A DNA stretch of 40,706 bases from Roseomonas sp. E05 (GCF_030063475.1 NZ_JASIRT010000042.1:1-40706); one strand, 5' to 3'. Shown: positions 7,481 through 18,435, numbered from the stretch's first letter. Translations and numbers: made by a program. Notes: generated from the letters alone by a model not told the origin.

Positions 7481-10207
7481 TCAGACCGCGGCGACGGTCT
7501 CGGTCTCGTAGCACTCGATCTGGTCGCCGACCTTGATGGCGTCGTAGTTGGCGAAGCTCATGCCGCACTCGTAGCCGTTCGTGACTTCCTTCACGTCGTC
7601 CTTGAAGCGGCGGAGCGTCGCCAGCTCGCCCTGGTGGATGACCACGCCATCGCGCAGCAGGCGGACACCGCAACCACGGCGGACCACACCCTCGGTGACG
7701 CGGCAGCCGGCGATGTTGCCCAGGCGCTTGACCTCGAAGACCTCGAGGATCTGCGCATAGCCCAGGAACTTCTCGCGCTGGATCGGGGCAAGCTTGCCGC
7801 GCACCAGCTTCTCCACGTCATCCGCCACCTCGTAGATGATCGAGTAGTAGCGGATGTCCACGCCGTCCCGCTGCGCCATCTCCCGTGCCTGACCGGTGGC
7901 CCGCACGTTGAAGGCCACCACGATGGCATTGGACGCCTTGGCGAGCTGGATGTCGCTCTCGGTGATCTGGCCGACGGCGCTGTGCAGCACCCGCACCTTC
8001 ACCTCGTCGCGCGACAGCTTCGCCAGGGTGACGCCGAGCGCCTCGGCCGAGCCCTGGACGTCGGCCTTCACGACGACGGCGACCTCCTTCTGCTCGCCCG
8101 CCTGGATGCGCGCCATCATCTCGGACAGCGTACCCCGGGCGGCCCCGGCGGCGGCGGCCTGCTTGTCCCGCAGCTTGCGCTGGCGGAACTCGCTGATCTC
8201 GCGCGCCCGGCCCTCGTCCTCGACGGCGGTGAGCGGCTCGCCGGCGGCCGGCACGCCCGACAGGCCGAGGATCTCGACCGGCAGGCTGGGACCGGCCTCC
8301 TTCAGCTGGCGGCCCTTGTCGTCGAGCATGGCGCGCACGCGGCCCCACTCGGCGCCGACCACCACCATGTCGCCCTGGTGCAGCGTACCCTTCTGCACCA
8401 GCACCGTGGCCACCGCGCCGCGGCCCTTGTCGAGCTTCGACTCGATGACGGTGCCCTCGGCGCCGCGCTCCGGGTTGGCGCGCAGGTCCAGCACCTCGGC
8501 CTGCAGCACGATGGCTTCGAGCAGCTTGTCGAGGTTGATGCCCTTGGTCGCCGAGACCTGGATCTCCTGCGTGTCGCCGCCCAGGGATTCCACCACCACC
8601 TCGTGCTGCAGCAGCTCCTGCCGCACGCGGTCGAGGTTGACGCCCTGCTTGTCGATCTTGTTGACCGCCACGATCAGCGGCACGCCGGCCGCCTTCGCGT
8701 GGTGGATCGCCTCGATCGTCTGCGGCATCACGCCGTCATCGGCGGCCACCACCAGCACCACCATGTCCGTCACGGAGGCGCCGCGGGCACGCATGGCGGT
8801 GAAGGCCTCGTGGCCCGGGGTGTCGATGAAGGTGATCTTCTGACCGCTCTCCACCGTCACCTGGTAGGCGCCGATATGCTGGGTGATGCCACCCGCCTCG
8901 CGCGCCGCCACGTCGGTCTTGCGCAGCGCGTCCAGCAGGCTGGTCTTGCCGTGATCGACATGGCCCATGATGGTGACGACCGGCGGGCGCGGCAGCAGGT
9001 CCGCCTCCACGTCCACCGCGCCTTCCAGGCCCAGCTCGACGTCGGATTCGGAGACGCGCTTCACCCGGTGGCCGAACTCGTTCACCACCAGCTCGGCGGT
9101 GTCGGCGTCGATCGTCTGGGTCAGCGTCGCCATGACGCCCATGCGGAAGAGGGCCTTCACCACCTCGCCGCCACGCGCGGCCATGCGGTTCGCCAGCTCC
9201 TGCACGGTGATCGCCTCGGGGACGACGACCTCACGCACCACCTTCACGCCCTCGGAGCGAAGGCGCTGCAGCTCCTGCTGCCGCCGCTCGCGCTCGCGGG
9301 CACGGCGGACGGAGGCCATGGAACGGCTGCGCTCGTCCTCGCCCTCGATGGCGGCGGCGACGTCGATCTTGCCCTCGCGGCGGCGTTCGCCACCCAGCGT
9401 GCTCTTCTTGGGCGGCGGGGCGACGGGCTTCTTCGCGGCGGGCGGCAGGCCGGGGCGGCGCGCCGGGCTCGGGCGCTCCTCCTCCTCCTCACGGCCACGC
9501 AGCGTCAGGCGCGGCGCGGCGGCACCCGGCGTGGCGGCACCCGGCCCGACCGGACGGCGCGGCGCGCCAGCGGCGGCGGGGCCACCGGCGGGACGCGGGC
9601 CACTCGCCGGGCGCGGGCCAGCACCGGCCGCACGCTGCGGCGCCGGAGGCGGCGGCGGCGCGTTCTTGCGCACCTCCTCCTCGGCCTTGCGGCGCGCTTC
9701 CTCTTCGGTCTTCAGGCGCGCTTCCTCGACCGCGCGCTGCGCGGCTTCCTCGGCCTCGCGGCGCTCCTCCTCGGCGCGGCGCGCGGCCTCCTCGGCGGCG
9801 CTGCGCAGCTGCAGGGCCTGGCGCTCACGTTCCTCGCGCTGGCGCTGCGCCTCGGCGCGGCGATGCTCCTCCAGCACGCGCAGGCGGGTGGCCTGCTCCG
9901 CCTGGTTCAGCGGGCGCCCGGGGGCGGAGCCGCTGCCGCCGCGCTGGGCGGGGCCGGTCGCGCTGCGCTGGGGGCCGCCGGCGGGGCGGGGGCCGCTGGC
10001 CTGCGAGCCGCCGGCGGGGCGTCCGCCGCCGGTCTGCGGGCCAGCGGCGCGCTTCTTCACCACCTCGACCTGCACGGTCTTGCCACGGCCGTGGCTGAAG
10101 GACTGCCGCACCGTACCGGCCGCTTCGGTCTTGCCAAGCTCCATCCGCCCACCCGGGCGGAGGCTCAACCGACCCTTTGCCGCATCCTGCTCATTGTGGT
10201 CGCTCAT
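7481..10207 (-). CDS. infB: translation initiation factor IF-2
   Basis: IF2 is the GTPase that places initiator tRNA in the P site and promotes subunit joining. From the start [20 protein letters not shown] the protein has 908 residues. A basic IF2-N segment is followed by a long Ala/Glu/Arg-rich, probably helical linker (about 90-190) and a Pro/Gly/Ala-rich stretch. The second IF2-N domain is followed by the G domain, with GHVDHGKT at 415-422, DTPGHEAF and NKID, and then domains II-IV. An in-frame ATG at 10240 would add eleven residues and cannot be excluded. It lies 60 bases after the chosen ylxR stop, in the canonical nusA operon. Confidence 0.97.
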   Translation of the reverse strand: MSDHNEQDAAKGRLSLRPGGRMELGKTEAAGTVRQSFSHGRGKTVQVEVVKKRAAGPQTGGGRPAGGSQASGPRPAGGPQRSATGPAQRGGSGSAPGRPLNQAEQATRLRVLEEHRRAEAQRQREERERQALQLRSAAEEAARRAEEERREAEEAAQRAVEEARLKTEEEARRKAEEEVRKNAPPPPPAPQRAAGAGPRPASGPRPAGGPAAAGAPRRPVGPGAATPGAAAPRLTLRGREEEEERPSPARRPGLPPAAKKPVAPPPKKSTLGGERRREGKIDVAAAIEGEDERSRSMASVRRARERERRQQELQRLRSEGVKVVREVVVPEAITVQELANRMAARGGEVVKALFRMGVMATLTQTIDADTAELVVNEFGHRVKRVSESDVELGLEGAVDVEADLLPRPPVVTIMGHVDHGKTSLLDALRKTDVAAREAGGITQHIGAYQVTVESGQKITFIDTPGHEAFTAMRARGASVTDMVVLVVAADDGVMPQTIEAIHHAKAAGVPLIVAVNKIDKQGVNLDRVRQELLQHEVVVESLGGDTQEIQVSATKGINLDKLLEAIVLQAEVLDLRANPERGAEGTVIESKLDKGRGAVATVLVQKGTLHQGDMVVVGAEWGRVRAMLDDKGRQLKEAGPSLPVEILGLSGVPAAGEPLTAVEDEGRAREISEFRQRKLRDKQAAAAGAARGTLSEMMARIQAGEQKEVAVVVKADVQGSAEALGVTLAKLSRDEVKVRVLHSAVGQITESDIQLAKASNAIVVAFNVRATGQAREMAQRDGVDIRYYSIIYEVADDVEKLVRGKLAPIQREKFLGYAQILEVFEVKRLGNIAGCRVTEGVVRRGCGVRLLRDGVVIHQGELATLRRFKDDVKEVTNGYECGMSFANYDAIKVGDQIECYETETVAAV

Positions 10208-10267
10208 TCGTTCGCCTGAACCCGATCCGTCCTGTGCCATCGATCCTATCGCGAGCCGTTGCCGGAC

Positions 10268-10891
10268 TCACGTCCCTGCTCCGCTCGCGATACCGGAGAC
10301 AGCAGCCAGACGGCCCGCCTCCTGCACCAGTTTCTCCGCAATCGGCCCACGGCCGACCGCCACATGCACTGCCTGCTCTCGTCCGAACACCGCACCCAAC
10401 TCCTCTGCTGTCAGCACGACCACGAGCGGCACCTTGTGCCGCCCGGCCAGCCTTGCCCGCTCGCTGGGGCTGCCGTCACACGCCTCGACCAGCACGGCAG
10501 CCCGTCCGGCCTGCAGCCATTCGCGCGCCTGCTGGAAACCGCACACCGCCTGACCGGCCCTGCGCGCAAACCCCAGCTGGTCGCGTAAGCGACCCCTGAG
10601 GCCAGTCTCGATCCGGGCGCGAAGGTCGGAGGGCAAATGCACCTGGCCGCGGGCCGCCCTCGGAAAGGCGCCCCGGCTCAATGCGCGTTCTAGCACATCG
10701 GCCCGCGCACTCAACCACATTCCCCGTCCGGGCAGCCTGCCCGTAAGGTCTGGCACGATCTCCCGCCCCGGCCCGATGACGAAGCGGATCATCGCTTCCT
10801 TCGGCAGGCTCTCCCGCGTCACGATGCAGCGGCGCAGGGGGCCTTTCGGTTCCGGCTCCGGGCCCTCCCCTTCCGGGAAGGGCTCAGGCAT
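10268..10891 (-). CDS. ylxR: YlxR-family RNA-binding protein with C-terminal L7Ae-like domain
   Basis: YlxR (DUF448) proteins are small nucleic-acid-binding proteins encoded between nusA and infB. In this lineage they are often fused to an L7Ae/L30e-like RNA-binding domain. The N-terminal domain shows the diagnostic RRCIVTRE and [21 protein letters not shown] motifs. The second half, [14 protein letters not shown] onward, looks like the L7Ae-type fold. The ATG at 10891 gives 207 residues. A GTG at 10936 with AGGAGG three bases away would overlap nusA by 35 bases and add 15 residues. Precise function is not established, and roles in rRNA or tRNA metabolism have been proposed for relatives. Confidence 0.9.
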   Translation of the reverse strand: MPEPFPEGEGPEPEPKGPLRRCIVTRESLPKEAMIRFVIGPGREIVPDLTGRLPGRGMWLSARADVLERALSRGAFPRAARGQVHLPSDLRARIETGLRGRLRDQLGFARRAGQAVCGFQQAREWLQAGRAAVLVEACDGSPSERARLAGRHKVPLVVVLTAEELGAVFGREQAVHVAVGRGPIAEKLVQEAGRLAAVSGIASGAGT

Positions 10892-10901
10892 CAGCCCTGG
10901 A

Positions 10902-12452
<1,551 letters not shown>

Positions 12453-12457
12453 GGTCC

Positions 12458-13039
12458 TCAGTTCCTCTTGGCGAAAGGCGAGTCGCCACCATCCGCGTCG
12501 GGAGCGTCCTCCTCCCCGCGCGCATGGGCGGCATCGGCCGCGGTTGCGGCGATCAGTTCATCGGTAAGCACCAGCTTGGCGCGGCGCATGTCGGCGCGCG
12601 GGAGGGCGACATCCGTGCCGTCCTCCAGCCGCAGCCGCGCCACCTCCTCGTCGGCACCGAGGATGATGCCGCGGAAGCGCCGCCGCCCCTCGAAGGGGAT
12701 GCTCATCTCGGCGGTGGCCACCTGCCCGGCGAAGCGCAGCCAGTCCTTGGTGCGGGTGAGCGGGCGGTCGATGCCGGCGGAGGAAACCTCGAGGTTCCAT
12801 TCGCCGGGGAAGGGGTCATCGACGTCGAGCACGGCACCGACGGCGTGGCTGATCGCCTCGCAATCCTCCACGCCGATCAGCCGGCCATCGGCGCGATCGG
12901 CCATGATCTGTACGGTCGGCGTCTGCTTGCCCTGGATCAGCACGCGCACGATCTCGTACCCCATCGCGGTGAGCGTGGGCTCGATGGCAGCGGCGATACG
13001 GGCCTCCAGGCCCCCATGAATGGGCGAGTCGTCTTCCAA
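12458..13039 (-). CDS. rimP: ribosome maturation factor RimP
   Basis: RimP helps assemble the 30S head and central domain. The protein has about 193 residues and shows [20 protein letters not shown], a following basic strand (VRVLIQGKQ), and [19 protein letters not shown] followed by [12 protein letters not shown], all standard for the family. No ATG fits the beginning of the conserved domain. The only usable starts are TTG codons at 13039 or 13045, both inside the U-tract of a terminator-like hairpin and lacking a Shine-Dalgarno sequence. It is the first gene of the rimP-nusA-ylxR-infB-rbfA operon. Confidence 0.93.
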   Translation of the reverse strand: MEDDSPIHGGLEARIAAAIEPTLTAMGYEIVRVLIQGKQTPTVQIMADRADGRLIGVEDCEAISHAVGAVLDVDDPFPGEWNLEVSSAGIDRPLTRTKDWLRFAGQVATAEMSIPFEGRRRFRGIILGADEEVARLRLEDGTDVALPRADMRRAKLVLTDELIAATAADAAHARGEEDAPDADGGDSPFAKRN

Positions 13040-13069
13040 AAACAAAAAAGGCGGCCTGTGAAGGCCACC
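13038..13069 (-). terminator. attenuator-like hairpin and U-tract overlapping the rimP start
   Basis: On the minus strand, GGTGGCCT-TCAC-AGGCCGCC forms an 8-bp stem (one G-T pair) at 13050-13069. It is followed directly by TTTTTTGTTTTT (13038-13049), an intrinsic terminator. It lies about 25 bases after the predicted transcription start and just before the rimP coding sequence, so it is a premature terminator rather than a gene end. Premature terminators ahead of rimP-nusA have been reported in Proteobacteria. NusA feedback is the obvious candidate signal, by inference. Confidence 0.75.
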
Positions 13070-13100
13070 CCCCTGGCTGTGCAGCGAAGATGTCGAGCGG

Positions 13101-13130
13101 ATTATATAGAACAGCTTGGCAGAATTACAA
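13101..13130 (-). promoter_or_regulatory. sigma-70 promoter of the rimP-nusA-infB operon
   Basis: The minus strand shows -35 TTGTAA (13125-13130), an 18-base spacer and a consensus -10 TATAAT (13101-13106), standing out in a GC-rich context. The predicted start is near 13094, giving a leader of about 50 bases that consists mainly of the hairpin above. Confidence 0.7.
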
Positions 13131-13150
13131 GAAACTGCCCTCTGCGGGCG

Positions 13151-13675
13151 TCAACCGCCGGTGAGCCGCGCCAGATGCGTCACCCGGCAGAGGCCATGGG
13201 TGCGGCGCGAGAGCACGGTGCCGGAGAGGCGGTTGTCATGCACCTGCGCGAGCCCGAAGCCGTGCAGGCGCAGCAGCAGGAAATGCCCGGTGACGCGTAC
13301 GAGGTAGAGGCCCGGTTCCAGCCGGCCGCGGCGCGCCACGGAGAGCAGGGTGGGGCGGCCCTCGACGCTGCAGGGGGCCGCCTTCACGCCGGCGCGCCCG
13401 AGGGCCGCCACCACGTCGCGCCAATAGGCGGTGACGACCTCCTCACCCGGCGCGTAGCGCGTGGGCGCAACTTCGTGCAGCAACGTGCAGGCGGCCGCGT
13501 AGGTGCTGCCGGAGGCGAGTGCGATGACGGCCGGGCCGCACCAGGGAACGCAGCCGCCACGCTCAGCCGCCAGCGTCTCGGCGCCGCGCCGTCCGGCTTC
13601 CTGTTCCGGGTTGGGAAGGCGGGGGAAGTCCATGCCGCGCACGGTGTCGTGATGAACCGGCAGGGTCAATCGCAT
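13151..13675 (-). CDS. small hypothetical protein, possible papain-like (C39-type) cysteine-peptidase fold
   Basis: I do not recognise a named family. The 174-residue protein has a cysteine in CVPWCGPAVIALASG, a GHFLLLR segment with a histidine and a later QVHDNR. This order (Cys on a helix, then GH on a strand, then Asp/Asn) is what papain-like and C39-type peptidases show. Phage-borne and alphaproteobacterial papain-like proteins share the 'C..A...A.G..Y' pattern. No signal peptide or membrane segment is evident. An ATG at 13714 would give 187 residues. It lies between trmB (stop 13731) and the rimP promoter, and may be co-transcribed with trmB. Any peptidase activity is inference. Confidence 0.65.
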   Translation of the reverse strand: MRLTLPVHHDTVRGMDFPRLPNPEQEAGRRGAETLAAERGGCVPWCGPAVIALASGSTYAAACTLLHEVAPTRYAPGEEVVTAYWRDVVAALGRAGVKAAPCSVEGRPTLLSVARRGRLEPGLYLVRVTGHFLLLRLHGFGLAQVHDNRLSGTVLSRRTHGLCRVTHLARLTGG

Positions 13676-13730
13676 TGTGGGATACCGCTTCAGTCGGAGG
13701 TGGCGCGTGGCCATTATGCCACGCCCGGCG

Positions 13731-14426
13731 TCAGCCTCGCCGGCGCCAGCTCCAGTAGAGCGGCTGCCGGCCTTCCCGCAGCGCCTTGGCTTCATAGCGC
13801 GTACCGGGCCAGCCTTCGGGGCGGCGGTCCGCCAGGAGTGCGCGCTCGAACAGGTCCTGCGCGCCCATCACCTCAGCCACCCAGGCCTGGTAGGTGGGGT
13901 CGTCGGTCGCGATGCGCCATTCGCCGCCCGGGCGGATGGCCCGCGCCAGCACCGGCAGGATCGACGGATGGACGAAGCGGCGTTTGGCGTGGCGCGCCTT
14001 CGGCCAGGGATCGGGGAACATCAGGAACAGGCGCGACAGGGCGCCTTCCGGCAACTCGCGCAACAGGCGGCGCGCATCCTCGGTCCAGAGCCGCAGGTTG
14101 GGCGGCAGGGGCGCGGTGGCCTCGCCGCCTTCCGGCACGAGCCGCGTCAGCAGGGAGCAGATGCCGTTCTCGAAGACCTCGCAGGCGATCAGGCCGGCCT
14201 CGGGGTTCGCCGCGATCTGCGCCAGGGTGTGCTCGCCGCCGCCAAAGCCGACCTCCAGCCACAGCTCGCGCGGGCGCACCGGGAAGGAGGCGAAGGGATC
14301 GGCCGGGTCGAAGGCGAGGCGGGGAGCCGTCTCTTCCAGCAGGAGCTGCTGGCGGGCGCGCAGCGGATGACCGCGGCGGCGGCCATAGAGGCGGTCAGGT
14401 ACAGGGGGAGGGGGCGACTCGCTCAT
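13731..14426 (-). CDS. trmB: tRNA (guanine-N7-)-methyltransferase TrmB
   Basis: TrmB methylates G46 in the tRNA variable loop using S-adenosylmethionine. The 231-residue protein begins MSESPPPPVPDRLYGRRRGHP, has the SAM-binding LWLEVGFGGGEHT, and carries the diagnostic MFPDPWPKARHAKRRFV. Near its end ATDDPTYQAWV and GTRYEAKAL are conserved. The longer frame to 14528 reads through the class I repeats and was rejected. It lies downstream of metK, which makes its methyl donor, but the two are separated by about 170 bases of hairpin repeats. Confidence 0.95.
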   Translation of the reverse strand: MSESPPPPVPDRLYGRRRGHPLRARQQLLLEETAPRLAFDPADPFASFPVRPRELWLEVGFGGGEHTLAQIAANPEAGLIACEVFENGICSLLTRLVPEGGEATAPLPPNLRLWTEDARRLLRELPEGALSRLFLMFPDPWPKARHAKRRFVHPSILPVLARAIRPGGEWRIATDDPTYQAWVAEVMGAQDLFERALLADRRPEGWPGTRYEAKALREGRQPLYWSWRRRG

Positions 14427-14467
14427 GGAGGGGACCGTTGGATGAGGGCGATACGCCGGGGCCAAAG

Positions 14468-14560
14468 GGGGCGCCGCCCCCTCTGGACACCCCTGCCGGG
14501 GTGACAGGGTCTCCCCGGACCCCGCCAACAGAAGGGAAGTCCGGGAGCCTCGGGTTCCCC
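14468..14560. repeat. class I GC repeat modules between metK and trmB
   Basis: The stretch contains GGGGGC-GCC-GCCCCC-like palindromic bases near 14468-14482, CCGGGGTGAC paired with GTCTCCCCGG (one mismatch) near 14496-14518, then GGACCCCGCC. The same modules in the same order occur at 34983-35037, upstream of mnmE. Confidence 0.6.
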
Positions 14561-14571
14561 GCGGGGAGAAT

Positions 14572-14596
14572 GCGAGAGGGGCAGGGCCCCTCTCGC
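14572..14596 (-). terminator. perfect 11-bp hairpin after metK
   Basis: GCGAGAGGGGC-AGG-GCCCCTCTCGC is a perfect inverted repeat beginning four bases past the metK stop. No T-run follows on the minus strand. The arms closely match the first hairpin at 6418-6440, so it belongs to the class I family. Confidence 0.65.
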
Positions 14597-14599
14597 GGA

Positions 14600-15787
14600 T
14601 CAGCGGCCGAAGGCGCGCTTCAGGTCCTCGGCGAGGTCGGTCTTTTCCCAGGTGAAGGTGCCCTTCTCCAGGTCCGGCGTGCGGCCGAAGTGACCATAGG
14701 CGGAGGTCGGCGCGTAGATCGGCCGGTTCAGGTGCAGGTGCTCCCGGATGCCGCGCGGCGAGAGATTGACCATCTCGTTGACCACGCGGGCCAGCTTCGC
14801 CTCGTCGATGTCACGGCCGGTGCCGTGCAGGTCGAAATAGACCGAGAGCGGCTTGGACACGCCGATCGCGTAGGAAACCTGGATGGTGCAGCGCTCGGCG
14901 AGGCCGGCGGCGACCACGTTCTTGGCCAGGTAACGGCAGGCATAGGCGGCGGAGCGGTCCACCTTGGTCGGGTCCTTGCCCGAGAAGGCGCCGCCGCCAT
15001 GCGGAGCCGCGCCGCCATAGGTGTCCACGATGATCTTACGGCCGGTCAGGCCGCAGTCGCCGTCGGGGCCGCCGATCACGAAGGTGCCGGTCGGGTTCAC
15101 GTAGAACTCGTCCTCCGGGACGGTCCAGCCGGCCGGCAGGCTCGACTCGACGATCGGCCGCACCAGGGCGCGGACCTGCTCCTGGGTCAGGCCTTCCTCG
15201 TGCTGGGTCGAGACGACAACGGAGCTGACGCCGACCGGCTTGCCGTCCACATAGCGGAGGGTGACCTGCGACTTGGCGTCCGGCAGCAGGCCGGCGACGG
15301 AGCGGTCGTTGTTGCGGCGCAGCTCGGAGATGCGGCGCAGGATCAGGTGCGCATAGTAGAGCGGCGCCGGCATCAGGTCGGGCGTCTCGGTGCAGGCATA
15401 GCCGAACATGATGCCCTGGTCGCCGGCGCCCTCGTCCTTGTTGCCGGCGGCATCCACACCCTGCGCGATATGCGCGGACTGGGCGTGCAGATGGCAGGCG
15501 ATCTCGGCGTTCTTCCAGGAGAAGCCTTCCTGGTCGTAGCCGATGTCCTGCACCGCCATACGCGCGAGGTGCATCAGCAGCTCGGGCGTCACGCTCGCCG
15601 GGCCGCGGGTCTCGCCGGCCAGGATGATGCGGTTGGTGGTGACCAGTGTTTCGCAAGCCACCCGGGCATAGGGGTCGGCTTCGAGGAAGGCGTCCAGCAC
15701 CGTGTCGCTGATGCGGTCCGCCACCTTGTCGGGATGGCCTTCGGAGACGGACTCCGAGGTGAACAGATACTCGCCCTTGTCGCGCAT
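14600..15787 (-). CDS. metK: S-adenosylmethionine synthetase
   Basis: MetK makes S-adenosylmethionine from methionine and ATP. The full-length 395-residue protein opens [21 protein letters not shown]. It carries [36 protein letters not shown] (the phosphate-binding loop) and a C-terminal YGHFGR. AGAGGACGAATTAGGCC precedes the ATG, with a ribosome-binding GAGGA. The 143 bases upstream include TTGACC on the minus strand as a possible -35 but no good -10. I could not recognise a SAM riboswitch there. Confidence 0.97.
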   Translation of the reverse strand: MRDKGEYLFTSESVSEGHPDKVADRISDTVLDAFLEADPYARVACETLVTTNRIILAGETRGPASVTPELLMHLARMAVQDIGYDQEGFSWKNAEIACHLHAQSAHIAQGVDAAGNKDEGAGDQGIMFGYACTETPDLMPAPLYYAHLILRRISELRRNNDRSVAGLLPDAKSQVTLRYVDGKPVGVSSVVVSTQHEEGLTQEQVRALVRPIVESSLPAGWTVPEDEFYVNPTGTFVIGGPDGDCGLTGRKIIVDTYGGAAPHGGGAFSGKDPTKVDRSAAYACRYLAKNVVAAGLAERCTIQVSYAIGVSKPLSVYFDLHGTGRDIDEAKLARVVNEMVNLSPRGIREHLHLNRPIYAPTSAYGHFGRTPDLEKGTFTWEKTDLAEDLKRAFGR

Positions 15788-15930
15788 GGCCTAATTCGTC
15801 CTCTTGTCGCGCTGGCGACCGGTTCGCCCCGGCCTGGCTGGATCTCCGCAGAACGCGGCCCGGCTGTTTCGCAAGCGCGGAACAGAGGGTCAAGTGCGCA
15901 GGCGGCGTAGCAGGGGCGCGCCGGTGGACA

Positions 15931-16320
15931 TCAGCGGCACCGCAGGCTGGCGGGGATGCGCCGGCGGCCGCGTGCCGCGCGCAGCAGGGCGCGGGCATGG
16001 CGCAGGGCCTCGGCCAGGCCAGGGCGTGGCGGGCGGCGCAGCAGGCGCGACCAGAGACCGGCATGGGCCAGGCGGCGGAACTGGCGGTGGATGGTGTCGG
16101 TACGGGCCTGCGGCGTGCTGAAGCGCGACCAGGGCAGGCCGGAGGTAACGGCCTGGAAGATGAGGTCCATGCGGGCGCGGAGGTTGACGATGGGGCGGCC
16201 GGGGCGGCGGGAAGCGCCGGGGGCGGGGTGGTCCAGAAAGGGCAGGAGGGCGGACCAGGCCGCATCGGAAAGGGGAGACCAGGGGCGGGAGGCGGCGCGG
16301 GATCGGGGGAGAGCGTACAC
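15931..16320 (-). CDS. orphan protein resembling the N-terminal domain of IS5-type transposases
   Basis: The 129-residue protein contains LSDAAWSALLPFL, then GRPIVNLRARMDLIFQAVTSG, LPWSRF and a HRQFRRLAHAGLWSRLL segment. This is the order of motifs in the DUF4096-type N-terminal domain that precedes the DDE catalytic domain in IS5-family transposases. The catalytic domain is absent: the frame ends in a basic, Arg/Ala-rich tail and metK's upstream region follows. The start chosen is GTG with GGAGG six bases upstream, and a promoter with TATAAC precedes it. Those intact signals argue for a retained, expressed protein, perhaps DNA-binding, rather than simple decay, though a truncated remnant remains possible. 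Confidence 0.6.
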   Translation of the reverse strand: MYALPRSRAASRPWSPLSDAAWSALLPFLDHPAPGASRRPGRPIVNLRARMDLIFQAVTSGLPWSRFSTPQARTDTIHRQFRRLAHAGLWSRLLRRPPRPGLAEALRHARALLRAARGRRRIPASLRCR

Positions 16321-16353
16321 AGAGAGGCCTCCGGAATGCGGAAGAGCCGGCAA

Positions 16354-16380
16354 GTTATAGGAATTTATTCAGGAATGCAA
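16354..16380 (-). promoter_or_regulatory. candidate promoter of the orphan IS5-domain gene
   Basis: The minus strand has TTGCAT (16375-16380), a 15-base spacer and TATAAC (16354-16359) in an AT-rich island, about 34 bases before the GTG start. The spacer is shorter than ideal, and CTTGCA or GCTTGC one or two bases further out would give 16-17. Confidence 0.45.
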
Positions 16381-16542
16381 GCAGCCCGGAAGCCCGGGAA
16401 GGCCGCAGGAGCCGAACTGGCATCCGGGAGATCGAGGGCGCGCGGGCTCTGCGCGACCTGCCGGCGCAGCCGCGCCGCCCCGGCTGATCCGCCGGGCAGG
16501 AGGCATTTGCCGCAGCCCACAGGCGCCCACAAAGACGCACGG

Positions 16543-16582
16543 AAAAAAGAAGGGGGGTTCGGGGGGAATTCATTCCCCCCGA
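16543..16582 (-). terminator. intrinsic terminator after the LOV kinase gene (class II repeat)
   Basis: TCGGGGGGAAT-GA-ATTCCCCCCGA (minus strand) gives an 11-bp stem seven bases past the kinase stop. It is followed by ACCCCCCTTCTTTTTT. Compared with the copy at 6544, the outer pair C-G has become T-A and one G-C pair is added, which keeps the stem intact. Confidence 0.7.
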
Positions 16583-16588
16583 CCTTGT

Positions 16589-18352
16589 TCACGCCTCGTG
16601 CGGCGGCCCGTGATCCGGGCGAGGAACATGGGCTGCGCCGTCGCCGCCGGTGCTGCGGCGGTTGAGGGCGGCGCGGACGCGGTCGGCCAGCTCGGAGCGG
16701 CGGTAGGGCTTGCCGAGAACGTCCATCGCGGGGGCGCGGGCCTCGGCGACGAGGTCCTCGTTGTAGCCGGTGGTGAGCAGCACGGCGACGCCGGGCAGGC
16801 GTGCGCGCACCCGCTCGGCCAGCACGAGGCCGTTCATGCTGCCGGGCATCAGGATGTCCGAGAAGAGCAGGTCAATCGGCGGGGTGGAGGGGTGGTCGAG
16901 CAGCCGCAGGGCCTCGTCGGCGTTGTTGGCGGCGAGGATGCGGTAGCCGAGCATCTGCAGGTGCTCGCGGGCGAGCGCCTGGACATCGTCGCTGTCCTCG
17001 ACGAGGAGGATGGTCTCGGCCTGCTGGGCATGGATTTCGCACGGGGCGGTGCCGGCGGCCGCGAGCGGGGCGCGGGGCGCGGCCTCGGCGGCTTCGCTGG
17101 CGACGGGGAAGAGCATGCGGACGGTGGTGCCGCGGCCGGGTTCGCTCTCGATCTCCAGCTTGCCGCGCGACTGCTGCACGAAGCCCTGCACCATGGCGAG
17201 GCCGAGGCCGGTGCCGCGCCCGGTGCCCTTGGTGGTGAAGAAGGGCTCGGCGGCGCGCTCCAGCACGTGCGGCGGCATGCCGGCGCCGCTGTCGGTGACG
17301 GACAGGGTGACGTACTGGCCGCCGGGGAGGCCATTGGGCTCCAGGGTGGCGATGCCGGTGGCGATGGTCATGTCGCCGCCCGCGGGCATCGCGTCCCGCG
17401 CGTTGATGACCACGTTGAGCAGTGCCATTTCGAGATGAACGCGGTCCACCAGGACCGGCGGCAGGCGGCGGCGCTGGTTGAACCGCAGCGCGACATGGCT
17501 GCCGGCGGTGCTCTCCAGCATGTTGCCGAAGTCGTCGATCAGGCGGTTGATGTCGGCGCGCTGAGGGTCCAGGCGGGTCTTGCGGGCGAAGGCGAGGAGC
17601 TGCCGGGTCAGCTTGCTGCCGCGTTCGGCGGCGGTGCTGGCGCGCTCGACATGGCGGCGCAGCTTCTCGTCCTGCAACCGGGCATCGAGGAGCTCCAGGT
17701 TGCCGGCGATGACCTGCAGCAGGTTGTTGAAGTCATGCGCCAGGCCGGCGGTGAGCTGGCCGATGGCCTCCATCTTCTGCGCCTGGCGGAAGGCCTGCTC
17801 GGAGGTGCGGCGGCGGGTGACGTCGAGCTGCGAGGCGAAGAAGTAGAGCAGCGCGCCGTTCCTGTCATGGACCGGGGCGATGAAGACGGCGTTCCAGAAG
17901 GGCGTGCCGTCGCGCTTGTAGTTGAGCAGCTCGACCGAGACGGGGCGCTGGGCGGCGATGGCCTCGCGCAGCTCCGCGACGACCGCGCGGTCGGTCTGCG
18001 CGCCCTGCAGGAAGCGGCAGTTGCGGCCGCTGATCTCCTCCTCGCGGTAGCCGGTGAGGTCCAGGAAGGCGCGGTTGGCGAAGACGACCGGGTTGCCCGG
18101 CTGGTTGGGGTCGGTGAGGATCATCGGCATGCGGGTCATCTCGACCGCGGCGAAGAAGACGTTGCCGCGGCCGTCGAGGCCGGGCTCGGTGATGGCCGCT
18201 TCCTGCCAGGAATGAACGCTCCGGCCGCCGGTGGGCGAACAGGAGGTCTCTTCAAGCTGGCCGGCGGGGGTGCCGGCGCTCTGCCTGTCGCCGCTGCCCT
18301 GGACGTCGGGCCTCTCCCGCTGCCCGCTCGCCGCCGAATCCTGCTCACGCAT
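16589..18352 (-). CDS. LOV-domain hybrid histidine kinase (probable blue-light photoreceptor)
   Basis: The 587-residue, soluble protein has a LOV/PAS domain at about 66-180 whose core reads GRNCRFLQG. Cys112 is in the position that forms the flavin adduct in blue light, and the flavin-contacting N144, N154 and Q175 are present. A DHp domain follows with phospho-acceptor His206 in LAHDFNN. The ATPase domain has [17 protein letters not shown] and [10 protein letters not shown]-terminal receiver domain carries Asp499 in FSDILMPG, then TTGYN and GKPY. No membrane segment or output domain is present, so signal must pass to a separate partner that is not in this window. The first 60 residues look disordered. 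It is flanked by dapB and ends at a class II terminator. Confidence 0.93.
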   Translation of the reverse strand: MREQDSAASGQRERPDVQGSGDRQSAGTPAGQLEETSCSPTGGRSVHSWQEAAITEPGLDGRGNVFFAAVEMTRMPMILTDPNQPGNPVVFANRAFLDLTGYREEEISGRNCRFLQGAQTDRAVVAELREAIAAQRPVSVELLNYKRDGTPFWNAVFIAPVHDRNGALLYFFASQLDVTRRRTSEQAFRQAQKMEAIGQLTAGLAHDFNNLLQVIAGNLELLDARLQDEKLRRHVERASTAAERGSKLTRQLLAFARKTRLDPQRADINRLIDDFGNMLESTAGSHVALRFNQRRRLPPVLVDRVHLEMALLNVVINARDAMPAGGDMTIATGIATLEPNGLPGGQYVTLSVTDSGAGMPPHVLERAAEPFFTTKGTGRGTGLGLAMVQGFVQQSRGKLEIESEPGRGTTVRMLFPVASEAAEAAPRAPLAAAGTAPCEIHAQQAETILLVEDSDDVQALAREHLQMLGYRILAANNADEALRLLDHPSTPPIDLLFSDILMPGSMNGLVLAERVRARLPGVAVLLTTGYNEDLVAEARAPAMDVLGKPYRRSELADRVRAALNRRSTGGDGAAHVPRPDHGPPHEA

Positions 18353-18435
18353 GCTCGCCTCTGGTCCTGTCGGTGAGACTTAGGCTCAGGAAGAGGAACG
18401 CCAAGGCAGGCAAGTGGTTGAGCCTGCGGTCCGGC

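Noticed and set aside
7634-10219. 861-codon plus-strand frame opposite infB
   Set aside because: It is an antisense shadow with very His/Leu/Arg-biased composition. infB on the other strand has every expected motif.
12524-15910. 1128-codon plus-strand frame spanning rimP to metK
   Set aside because: It runs antisense through four recognisable genes and two intergenic repeats. No domain could be recognised in it.
15788-15930. SAM riboswitch before metK
   Set aside because: I compared the leader with what I remember of SAM-II and SAM/SAH motifs and saw no convincing core. A covariance-model scan would decide.
16355-16588. Short minus-strand frames downstream of the LOV kinase
   Set aside because: They run through the class II repeat and a GC-rich spacer, with no ribosome-binding site and no recognisable family.
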